IMG/VR virus record: IMGVR_UViG_3300034168_000012
Span: 1-28,697 of that record
Length of the DNA stretch: 28,697 nt
Source of the DNA: a virus
Reading direction: 5' to 3' (one strand)
The notes beneath the pieces were generated by a model that saw only the letters and a list, made by a program, of their open reading frames with translations, made no database searches and was not told the origin of the DNA. Both the position numbers and the translations under genes were made by a program. How positions within the stretch are numbered: position 1 is the stretch's first letter; the number at the start of each line of letters is the position of its first letter. Shown piece after piece: positions 16,581 to 23,505 of the stretch.

Positions 16581-17053
16581 TACTTAGCTTTTAAGAAAAT
16601 TATCTGTACCAACCTTGCAGTTTCTGCTTCTCCAAAGTTATCAAAAATATTGCGTGAATGTGGAGCCTCTGCATTAAAGGCTATCATACGATTAAACTTA
16701 GAGTACATTGTAAGTAATGGCTTCTTGTCCTCATCGTAGATAGTAGTCCCGTCATCCTCGGGTGCCTGCTCGTTTAAATACAAAAGACAGGTAATATCAC
16801 CCATCATCTCATCTGTATGTACAAAATTTGGCTCTTCTTGATGGAGTGGTGACTTACGAATAAAGTTTAAGTCTACCTTGTAACCAAGAAATAAATTAGT
16901 GACGTATAAGGCAAACTCATCGTTACTATCCCTTGGCTGAATGTTTCTGAAAGTGTGCTCCCCGTCTGCCACGTCTTGAAATTCGTGCAAGTGTATATCT
17001 GATACATAAGATAAAGGGTCTTTAATAATGTTGTCGAATGTGATTAGATTCAT
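16580..17053 (-). CDS. 2-oxoglutarate/Fe(II)-dependent oxygenase (prolyl 4-hydroxylase-like)
   Basis: A 157-residue single-domain dioxygenase. The iron ligands are visible as H79-T-D81 (in NFVHTDEMMG) and H132 (in AEAPHSR). Arg147 in ETARLVQIIF is placed to bind the 2-oxoglutarate carboxylate. The segment between, GDITCLLYLNEQAPEDDGTTIYD, is the usual core strand with the GTT turn. Such enzymes couple 2-oxoglutarate decarboxylation to hydroxylation of a protein, nucleic acid or small molecule; the substrate cannot be deduced. Its ATG overlaps the upstream stop by 4 bases (ATGA) and its stop overlaps the next ATG by 1 base, so it is locked into the terminase cassette. That placement suggests late expression and possibly a virion-protein or DNA substrate, which is inference. 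Stand-alone oxygenases of this type are frequent in aquatic phages. Confidence 0.82.
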   Translation of the reverse strand: MNLITFDNIIKDPLSYVSDIHLHEFQDVADGEHTFRNIQPRDSNDEFALYVTNLFLGYKVDLNFIRKSPLHQEEPNFVHTDEMMGDITCLLYLNEQAPEDDGTTIYDEDKKPLLTMYSKFNRMIAFNAEAPHSRNIFDNFGEAETARLVQIIFLKAK

Positions 17054-17613
17054 AATTTGATTGTTATTTGGTGGTCGTACATCCTATATAACTTCTCTTC
17101 ATCTACTGTAAACTCGTATTCGCTATCAGGGGAAAAGCATACCATATCTCCTGCTTTTATACCACGCTCAAGTAAGTACTCGTTAGGGTACTTCATTATT
17201 CCCATTAAGGGTTCTTCTGAGAATGGCTTCTTAATATAGCTTTCAGTTGCAGGTACGGGTTTGATAAAGCAGTATCTGTCGTAAGCGTTCCACGTGGAGT
17301 CGTGCTTATACATATAGAACTGTTCGGTCTCGATAAAAAATAGGTCGTCTTTAAAGAATGACTTACCGCTTTTTTGCCTACCTCGCATATCATTATAAAA
17401 CTTGAATACGTTATGGTGCACAAGTAAGGTGTCACCTGCCCTGATGGGACCTTTGTAACCCAATGGAAGTTCAACGACCTCTGCAAATCGATTAGAAAAC
17501 TTATGGTCTTCCTCGGAGGTGCTGACAATAAAGTCAACGCCTCCTATCTCTTTTGTATTGTCATACCTTCTTCCATTCACAGGTTTAGCTATGAAGTAGA
17601 ATGGAGACTGCAT
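17050..17613 (-). CDS. GroES-like (chaperonin-10 fold) protein, tentative
   Basis: A 187-residue protein. After a short N-terminal strand (FYFIAKPVNG), residues about 40-100 read as a beta-barrel of chaperonin-10 style: NRFAEVVELP, then IRAGDTLLVHHNVFKFYND corresponding to the GroES 'GD.V.F....' turn, then FFKDDLFFIE corresponding to the '.V...DILA' strand. A region SGVDF-like in position (GGVDFIVSTSEEDHKF, 24-39) could be a mobile loop. The C-terminus, IKAGDMVCFSPDSEYEFTVDEEKLYRMYDHQITIKL, may be a second barrel half. Phage co-chaperonins such as T4 gp31 help fold the capsid protein with host GroEL, which would suit a structural cassette. The similarity is weak and the hydrophobic tripeptide of a true mobile loop is not obvious. 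Start and stop both overlap neighbouring genes (TAATG and ATGA). Confidence 0.45.
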   Translation of the reverse strand: MQSPFYFIAKPVNGRRYDNTKEIGGVDFIVSTSEEDHKFSNRFAEVVELPLGYKGPIRAGDTLLVHHNVFKFYNDMRGRQKSGKSFFKDDLFFIETEQFYMYKHDSTWNAYDRYCFIKPVPATESYIKKPFSEEPLMGIMKYPNEYLLERGIKAGDMVCFSPDSEYEFTVDEEKLYRMYDHQITIKL

Positions 17614-17840
17614 TAGATATTGATGTTATATTCAATGGATATGGGAATGGTGGAGGTGAACTCTTTCCAAAGCACCACCTCCGCCTTCTCATTTATAATA
17701 AAGATTTGGATAGATTCTTTCTCAGGGTTAAGCCTGATAAGATGAATTTCGTTAGTATCGCCAAGGATTTTCTGACCTACAATATAGTGCATAGCACCGC
17801 CTTTGTAATCAGGTCCTATTGATATTTTACGAATATCCAT
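17613..17840 (-). CDS. Small conserved-looking phage protein, function unknown
   Basis: A 75-residue protein I cannot assign. It begins MDIRKISIGPDYKGGAMHYIVGQ and is predicted to be mostly beta-strand (IHLIRLN, IQIFIIN, VVLWKEF), with a hydrophobic, Asn-containing end (SIEYNINI). The GPDYKGGAMHY segment is the most distinctive part. I believe similar short proteins recur in Bacteroidota phages upstream of terminase genes, but this is from memory. Both ends overlap their neighbours by one base (TAATG), so it is clearly translated as part of the cassette. Confidence 0.7.
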   Translation of the reverse strand: MDIRKISIGPDYKGGAMHYIVGQKILGDTNEIHLIRLNPEKESIQIFIINEKAEVVLWKEFTSTIPISIEYNINI

Positions 17841-18226
17841 TATAGTTCCTCCTCTTCTTCTTCAATAAACTCAATACCTGTAGTCCAATCTTTTAAGAAT
17901 GTGAACTTTTCTAATCCGTTGGTGTTAATAACTTCAATAGGCTTAAACTCAAATTCTTTTTCATTTAAAGCCTCAACGTCTTTGGTTAACTTCTTAACAC
18001 CTTCTTTGTTGAACTTATACTCTCCTTTTTCATCTGTTAAAAGGACATTTTTATCGTCAGTTGCAGCATTATCCAAGCGTAGTTCATCACGTTGCTTGTT
18101 ATACTCTTCGTGAAAAGGCTTTACCTTCTCATACAACTTAAATAACTTTTTTTGAATTTTGGTCTCTTGACCACCAATAACGGCATTAATTGACGCCACT
18201 AGAATGTTTAGGTCTTTGTACTTCAT
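17840..18226 (-). CDS. Helical charged phage protein, function unknown (first gene of the terminase cassette)
   Basis: A 128-residue protein. The N-terminus (KYKDLNILVASINAVIGGQ) is followed by a long Lys/Glu-rich helix (KIQKKLFKLYEKVKPFHEEYNKQRDELRL), a loop with LTDEKGEYKFNKEGVKKLTKD, and an acidic tail of consecutive Glu residues (FIEEEEEEL). The overall plan of a helix, a 'DE.G.Y.F' turn and a second helix is similar to small phage proteins grouped as DUF1617, but I cannot confirm that. The start at 18226 has the leader AAATCAAATCAA shared with the scaffold gene, and a perfect inverted repeat lies about 20 bases upstream. Its stop overlaps the next ATG by one base. Confidence 0.65.
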   Translation of the reverse strand: MKYKDLNILVASINAVIGGQETKIQKKLFKLYEKVKPFHEEYNKQRDELRLDNAATDDKNVLLTDEKGEYKFNKEGVKKLTKDVEALNEKEFEFKPIEVINTNGLEKFTFLKDWTTGIEFIEEEEEEL

Positions 18227-18245
18227 TTGATTTGATTTAGTTAAT

Positions 18246-18269
18246 ATAACTATGCTTATACATAGTTAT
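18246..18269. repeat. Perfect inverted repeat before the terminase cassette
   Basis: ATAACTATG (18246-18254) and CATAGTTAT (18261-18269) are exact 9-base arms around a 6-base centre CTTATA. The dyad fills the middle of the 68-base gap between the tail-accessory genes and the terminase cassette. The stem has only two G/C pairs and no T run follows it on the minus strand, so it is not a convincing terminator. An operator-like protein site or a mRNA leader hairpin are the alternatives. Confidence 0.75.
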
Positions 18270-18294
18270 GTAAAAGTAATGAATATTTATTGAA

Positions 18295-18603
18295 CTATGC
18301 AATAGTTTCATCAGGAATAATTACAAGTTTTAATTGCGTTGCAGCCCAAGTATATGCCCATTCGTTTGCATCTGTAGCAGCATCCCAATCCAAGTAATCT
18401 TGTCCTGATATGGTTAATGAACCATTCACCAAAGTATTATACACAGGATAGGTAGGAGCAGGGTTTGGTAAAGGCTCGTTTAGCTGATACTGAAAATTTG
18501 CAGTTGTAGATAAGTTATCGTATGATGACGTTAATACAAATACTGTTGCTTGCTTTTCTTCTCCATTTTGCCAAGAAGAAATTGGTTCAATTGTTTTTGC
18601 CAT
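18295..18603 (-). CDS. Small paralogous tail-accessory protein A, function unknown
   Basis: A 102-residue protein with a predicted beta-rich fold and an unusual number of Trp, Tyr and Asn residues. It starts MAKTIEPISSWQNGEEKQAT and contains FQYQLNEP, LVNGSLTISGQDYLDWDAA, and an end segment W(A)..QLKLVIIPDE. It aligns over its whole length with the adjacent 95-residue protein (I.P...W.NG.E, F.Y, LV.G.L...G..Y..W, A..W.A.QL.L.II.D), so the two arose by duplication. Position right after the fibre genes and before the terminase cassette suggests a fibre accessory, assembly factor or small virion protein. No catalytic motif or membrane segment is seen. The ATG at 18603 has an A-rich AAATAAAATAAA leader. 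Confidence 0.7.
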   Translation of the reverse strand: MAKTIEPISSWQNGEEKQATVFVLTSSYDNLSTTANFQYQLNEPLPNPAPTYPVYNTLVNGSLTISGQDYLDWDAATDANEWAYTWAATQLKLVIIPDETIA

Positions 18604-18621
18604 TTTATTTTATTTTATTAT

Positions 18622-18909
18622 TTAAATACTACTTGATTTTACCTCCTCAATAACAGGTGGAACATAGTCGCCTATAATTGTAAGGTTTAATTGTTCGGCT
18701 ATCCAATCCCAAGCGTATTGGTCAACAGTCCATTGAGTATATGCTTCGCCTGTCATAATCAACTCTCCCTCTACTAATCTTTCTTGACTAGCATTTAGGA
18801 TATTATAACTAAATACTGCACTTATGTTCAGGGTTACATTGGTGCCCCAAGCATTTAAGTAGATTCCTTCTACCCCATTCCACATTGTTACGGGTTGAAT
18901 TTCTTTCAT
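18622..18909 (-). CDS. Small paralogous tail-accessory protein B, function unknown
   Basis: A 95-residue paralogue of the next gene. It begins MKEIQPVTMWNGVEGIYLNA, has LNISAVFSYNI, LVEGELIMTGEAYTQW, and AWDWIAEQLNLTIIGDYVPP, then a short polar tail. Shared positions with its partner include the W.NG.E motif, the LV.G.L strand, the G..Y..W turn and the QL.L.II.D end. Beta-structure is predicted throughout and no enzyme signature is visible. The ATG at 18909 follows the stop of the S74 fibre by 1 base and its stop is 18 bases before its paralogue, so all three are probably co-transcribed. Confidence 0.7.
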   Translation of the reverse strand: MKEIQPVTMWNGVEGIYLNAWGTNVTLNISAVFSYNILNASQERLVEGELIMTGEAYTQWTVDQYAWDWIAEQLNLTIIGDYVPPVIEEVKSSSI

Positions 18910-18910
18910 T

Positions 18911-21900
18911 TTATTTATTTTTTAAAGTTTCTATTTCTAATTTAAGTTCTTGAATTGCTTTGATTAATACAGGCACTAATTCCGTATATCTTACCCCTAA
19001 CATTCCTTCATTATTTTTATCAATTAGTTCAGGGAATATCTTTTCTACTTCTTGTGCTATTAAACCAAGGTTTTGTTTTTTAAACTTGTCATTTTTGTAT
19101 GAGAAATTAATAGTCTGCAAGGTAGATAATTTTTCAACTGCGTTATCAATATGACTATTTATATTTTTAAGTCTAATATCCGAGTTAGCAGTCCAAGATG
19201 TTGCACCACTTGTTAAGTAAACACCTCCGCTATAATTTACAACAAATAATTTATATCCACTAGCCGAATTATACATTACAAAATCACCTGCTGCCGTTCC
19301 TGTAAAAAAGTTATTAGTTTGAGTTGCTAATCCTACTAAACCTACATAGGTTGCAGGGTCAGTTAATGTATTTGTAAAATAAACAGTAGGTGCTGTCCCC
19401 GTAATTCTAACTTGACCTGCTGCAGTGGAACTATTTACCGTTAATCTATGATTGGTATCAGTAGAAGTACCTATTGATACATTACCACCATCTCTTTGTA
19501 TATAAAGATTTCTAGTTACTCCGGCAGGTGTATATGCTTGTATTACTGCTCCTGTACCTGTTTGACCACCTATTCTTAATTGACCTGTTGAACCTCCTAC
19601 TGCCATGTGCCATACATCTGTATCAGTATATACATTAAATTTATAAGTTGCAGTAGTTGCATTACCTATTGACATAAAACCATTATCTCTTATAAATAAT
19701 GCATAAGTACTATCTGTTCTTTGATAAACACCAAATCCATCAGTTTGTGCCCCTATTGACCATAATTTTCCTGTTGTTTGTATGTTCATCCAAACACCTG
19801 CACCTGAACCTTTTAAAAATATCCCTTCATTAGCACTAGTGTTTACATGTAATTGATAAGAAGGGTCTGTTTGATTAATACCTACATATCCATTACTTTT
19901 TTTAAGATAAAATGCAGCACCTGTAGAACCTACTTGTATATTATGATTAAAATAAAGACTGCCGTTATTTGTTGCAGCACCTTCAGTACCTACTTCAAAT
20001 TTTGTAACTCCGTTTTGTGCAAAGTTTAAATAAGCGTATTGCGAAGTAGCACCATTTGAATTTATAGTTATAGCACCATTACCTCCTGCACCATCAATTA
20101 AAAATGATTGTACTGTGCCACCATAAGAACCTGCCTCTTTAGAAATAGTTTTTGCACCTGTAATTGTTTGAGCAGTAGCCAATGTTACATATCCTGTTAA
20201 CGAAGGAATATCACTCGTTAAGGCTAATGTTCCTGTTGCACCCGGTAAAGTATAAGTATAAGTACCATTACTAATAGTTGAGGTCAATACAAGTTGTCCT
20301 GACGCTTCTATTCGCATTTTTATAACATTCCCTATTCCAAATAATATTGGATAACCTGAATAGTTTTGAACCACCATATCACCTGCAGCAGTGCCTGCCA
20401 TAAAATTATTAGCTGCCGTTACTATACCTACATAACCTGAATAGCTGTTTGTATTGGTATCAGTATTTGTAAACAAAATTGCAGGAGCAGCACCCGCTGC
20501 TCTAATCTGAGCAGTTTCAGTTGCTGAATAAACAGTTAGTCTATGTCCTGTTGATGTGTTAGTAGTTCCTATAATTACATTTCCTCCACTTGTAATAAGC
20601 ATTCTCAAATTAGTAGTAGTATAAAATCCAACCTCCCCTGCACCTGTAGAACCTGCTATAAATTTCATCATTGCATCACCACCTGCAACTGCAGAAGCTA
20701 AATCAATTCTATAATTATTAGCATTGTTATTAAATAATATTTTTTGTGCTAAAGAATCTGCAAAAGTTAATGCTGCTGATTGAGTTGGTGCAACTCCTAT
20801 ACCAACCAACCCCCCACTTGTAATTGTTAAATGAGCAGTACTTGAACCTCCTGCTCCTAATAAAATTGCACCTGTTGCAAAGTCATTAATTATTGCTAAA
20901 TTTCCTGAACCACCATTATATATATAACTACTACTTGCAGAAATAAATTTATAGGCAGTTGTTGTTGTGCTATACTTTCCTATTGAAGCATTACCTGCTG
21001 CATCAGTAGTATATGATGTTTCAACATAAGAACTTGCTCCTGCTGTTGTGTTTACAATATTAATTCTAGTTAGTCCATTGTAATTATTTCTTATTTGTAC
21101 ATTACCTTTTACTTGAAACAAATCTCCTGAATCAGATACAGTACTACTGCCTCCTATAATTACATTACCCCCATCTCTTTGTAAAACTAATAACGTACCT
21201 GTGTTTCCTGAATTATTTATGTATGCACCAAGAGTAGAATATTTAGTAGCACCGCTTGATGCATTACCACCAATTCTTAACATTTGTCCTGTAGTAGTTA
21301 CATCACCAAATGCAGCGTGCCAAACATCTGCTGCTTGGTTAACATTAAATAAATATGTTGGAGTATTTGTATTAACTCCTACTGCACTTCCATTGTCAAA
21401 TATTATACTGTTACCTATTGTGCTTGTACCTGTAAATTTAGATATATAATTAGTAGTTCCTGTACCTGTTACAGGATTAGTCAATGCTGCCTGCTTATTA
21501 TTAAATGTGGTCCAATCTGCAGCACTCAATGCACCTCTATTTGTAGCTGATGCCGTTGGAACATTTAAAGTAATAACAGGAGTTGTAGTGCTATTAGCAA
21601 CTGTGCTTGATAAGTCTGTACCTGTTGTTCCAATAGTTAAAGCCGCAACTGAAGTTACCGTGCCTCCCGTTAATTGACTTGTTAAAGCTAATGTTCCTGT
21701 TGCTCCCGGAAGAGTATATGTATAAGTACCATTAGTAATAGTTGAACCCAAAGTAAGTTGACCTGATGCTTTAAGAGTTCCTGTAATATCAACTTTAAAT
21801 GCTGATGCTGTAGTTGAACCAATTAAAATCTGACCTGCAGTTGGTTGTAATCTTAATGCTCCTGAAGCTACTGATGCACCATAATATGTTTGAAGCTGTG

Positions 21901-23482
21901 CCCAATTAGCAGTAAAAATTCCACCAACAGAATGAACAATAAATGCATTATCCCCTCCTGTTGCGGGATTACCATTAATTAAAACAAGTTGTGCAGGAAC
22001 TCCTGATGCATTCTTTATAAGTAAACCTCCATTTATGTCTAACTTAAATTGAGTTGAGTCATATGGAGCATTGGTATTTACTCCAATGCTACTTCCTCCA
22101 TCATACAATAAACTATTTGTTAAAGTATATGTGCCATTAATTTTAGGAATATAGTTTGAAGTCCAACTACCACTTGCAAGAACCGGATTAGTTAATGCTG
22201 CTTGCTTGTTGTTAAATGTATTCCAATCAGTACTGCTTAAATACCCATTGCTTGCAGTTCCTGCCTGAGTAATACTAATAGCACCTGTCGTATTGCTATA
22301 CACAATAGGAGCCGTTCCACTTAATGAAGCTAACGTAATAAAGTTAGCACCATTGGTTAACTGACTTGTATTAGTTGGTATAGTGATAACACCTGTAGTG
22401 CTATTATAAGCACCACTACCTGCTGCAAATGACAATGCCGCACGTGCACGTGTATCTGTATAATATAAATTTGTGACTCCTTCCGAAATATTGTCAGTAG
22501 TCAAACTAACAGCACCTGTCTGTCCGTTTACACTTACTACAGCGTCAGTATTATCTACCTGCTGCCATACACCACCATTAAATATTGCCCAATCACCCAC
22601 AAACCAATCTGTTATTCCATTAAGATTTGTAGTACCCGCCACTGAAACAATGTAGTAATACCCTTGTGTTCCAACTGAACTTGTTAATGTAGGCGTGTTA
22701 GTAGCTGCGTTCCACGTTCCTTGATATATTGACCCACCAATAAGTCCGTTTACTTGGTTTTGCAACTTACCAAATCCTGTAAGAATACTATCAGTTGAAA
22801 GAATTGTTCCGCCTGTAATATTAACACCGGTAAGAACCTTTCCTGTTACTGATGCATTGTTCAAAGTCACTGCCGCAGCACCGGGACCTGTTGCCGTAGC
22901 CTCACCCGTTAAACTTGTAATATAGTTACCCGCTGCTTGTTTATTATTAAAAGTAGTCCAATCAGTTGAACTTAAATATCCTGCCTGACTACCACTTGAC
23001 TGTTGAATTGTAAGATTTGGCGTAGACCCTCCACTTGAAAATAAAGGGGTTGTCGCTGTTACACCACCTACCTTAGTATTAAATGTTGACCAATCAGCAG
23101 CACTCAATGCACCACGATTAGCAGCACTTGCTGTTGGAACGTTCAATGTAATTACAGGAGTTGTTGTTCCTGTTGCTACAGTTGAACTTAAATCAGTCCC
23201 TGTCGTTCCTAATGTCAATGCAGCTACCGATGTAACTGTACCAACACTCCAAGTTCTATCTGCACTTAAATCATATGCAGTTCCATTTATAGATAACTGC
23301 CTTGATGTAGGAACATAGCCGGTTAATGCACTCCCGTAATTAGGAATATTTAAGGTATTTGATATTAATGTAGAAGCACCACTTGTCCCGGTAGTTGTTA
23401 AAGTAATAGTTGGCTGTAAAGAACTTGTAGCTACCCCACTATCCGTTAAAATGTTGTTCGATATGTTTGCTATATTCGGCAT
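18911..23482 (-). CDS. Giant tail fibre with C-terminal peptidase S74 intramolecular chaperone
   Basis: A 1523-residue fibre or tailspike-type protein. Residues about 25-440 form a Ser/Thr/Asn/Gly-rich module with repeated GYLSSTDW.TFNNKQ units, shared with the other fibre gene. Residues 440-1430 contain repeated blocks such as NGTYTYTLPGATGTLALTS, RDGGNV.IG.., and NNF..GTAAGD..., suggesting beta-helical or beta-sandwich repeats. The last 90 residues are a peptidase S74 domain: SDIRLKNIN at 1434-1442 has the Ser/Lys pair (S1434, K1439) used for self-cleavage. LGLIAQEVEKIFPEL, GVRYTELVPVLIKAIQEL and a short coiled coil follow. Known S74 domains trimerise a fibre and then cut themselves off, so the mature fibre would be about 1433 residues. 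The ATG at 23482 has a GGAG motif a few bases upstream, the only clear Shine-Dalgarno-like start here. Confidence 0.85.
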   Translation of the reverse strand: MPNIANISNNILTDSGVATSSLQPTITLTTTGTSGASTLISNTLNIPNYGSALTGYVPTSRQLSINGTAYDLSADRTWSVGTVTSVAALTLGTTGTDLSSTVATGTTTPVITLNVPTASAANRGALSAADWSTFNTKVGGVTATTPLFSSGGSTPNLTIQQSSGSQAGYLSSTDWTTFNNKQAAGNYITSLTGEATATGPGAAAVTLNNASVTGKVLTGVNITGGTILSTDSILTGFGKLQNQVNGLIGGSIYQGTWNAATNTPTLTSSVGTQGYYYIVSVAGTTNLNGITDWFVGDWAIFNGGVWQQVDNTDAVVSVNGQTGAVSLTTDNISEGVTNLYYTDTRARAALSFAAGSGAYNSTTGVITIPTNTSQLTNGANFITLASLSGTAPIVYSNTTGAISITQAGTASNGYLSSTDWNTFNNKQAALTNPVLASGSWTSNYIPKINGTYTLTNSLLYDGGSSIGVNTNAPYDSTQFKLDINGGLLIKNASGVPAQLVLINGNPATGGDNAFIVHSVGGIFTANWAQLQTYYGASVASGALRLQPTAGQILIGSTTASAFKVDITGTLKASGQLTLGSTITNGTYTYTLPGATGTLALTSQLTGGTVTSVAALTIGTTGTDLSSTVANSTTTPVITLNVPTASATNRGALSAADWTTFNNKQAALTNPVTGTGTTNYISKFTGTSTIGNSIIFDNGSAVGVNTNTPTYLFNVNQAADVWHAAFGDVTTTGQMLRIGGNASSGATKYSTLGAYINNSGNTGTLLVLQRDGGNVIIGGSSTVSDSGDLFQVKGNVQIRNNYNGLTRINIVNTTAGASSYVETSYTTDAAGNASIGKYSTTTTAYKFISASSSYIYNGGSGNLAIINDFATGAILLGAGGSSTAHLTITSGGLVGIGVAPTQSAALTFADSLAQKILFNNNANNYRIDLASAVAGGDAMMKFIAGSTGAGEVGFYTTTNLRMLITSGGNVIIGTTNTSTGHRLTVYSATETAQIRAAGAAPAILFTNTDTNTNSYSGYVGIVTAANNFMAGTAAGDMVVQNYSGYPILFGIGNVIKMRIEASGQLVLTSTISNGTYTYTLPGATGTLALTSDIPSLTGYVTLATAQTITGAKTISKEAGSYGGTVQSFLIDGAGGNGAITINSNGATSQYAYLNFAQNGVTKFEVGTEGAATNNGSLYFNHNIQVGSTGAAFYLKKSNGYVGINQTDPSYQLHVNTSANEGIFLKGSGAGVWMNIQTTGKLWSIGAQTDGFGVYQRTDSTYALFIRDNGFMSIGNATTATYKFNVYTDTDVWHMAVGGSTGQLRIGGQTGTGAVIQAYTPAGVTRNLYIQRDGGNVSIGTSTDTNHRLTVNSSTAAGQVRITGTAPTVYFTNTLTDPATYVGLVGLATQTNNFFTGTAAGDFVMYNSASGYKLFVVNYSGGVYLTSGATSWTANSDIRLKNINSHIDNAVEKLSTLQTINFSYKNDKFKKQNLGLIAQEVEKIFPELIDKNNEGMLGVRYTELVPVLIKAIQELKLEIETLKNK
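20217..20281 (-). repeat. Internal fibre DNA repeat, copy 2 (NGTYTYTLPGATGTLALTS block)
   Basis: A 65-base segment nearly identical to 21681-21745 within the same fibre gene, with about six or seven differences by eye. Both encode the NGTYTYTLPGATGTLALTS element, which also marks a boundary between larger beta-rich blocks. Confidence 0.85.
21681..21745 (-). repeat. Internal fibre DNA repeat, copy 1 (NGTYTYTLPGATGTLALTS block)
   Basis: Partner of the 65-base segment at 20217-20281, in the same orientation and frame. The pair are about 1460 bases apart and flank about 470 residues of repetitive fibre sequence. Confidence 0.85.
22195..23405 (-). repeat. Paralogous fibre module, copy in the S74 fibre
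   Basis: Encodes about 400 N-terminal residues, from LTTTGTSGASTL through NGTAYDLSADRTW, SLTGEATATGPGA, GITDWFVGDWAIFNGGVW, NLYYTDTRARAALSF, to DWNTFNNKQ. The same elements occur in the same order in the neighbouring fibre at about 27195-28321. Limits are approximate because identity fades at the edges, and one extra block (GTVTSVAALTLGTTGTDLSS) is present only here. Confidence 0.85.
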
Positions 23483-23505
23483 ACTCCAAAGTTAATTATT
23501 TTATT

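Noticed and set aside
23487-23494. TAACTTTG as a promoter box before the S74 fibre
   Set aside because: It matches TAnnTTTG but sits only 5 bases from the ATG, so transcription would start within the gene. No -33 box lies at the usual distance. The CTTTGGAG here is better read as a ribosome-binding site.
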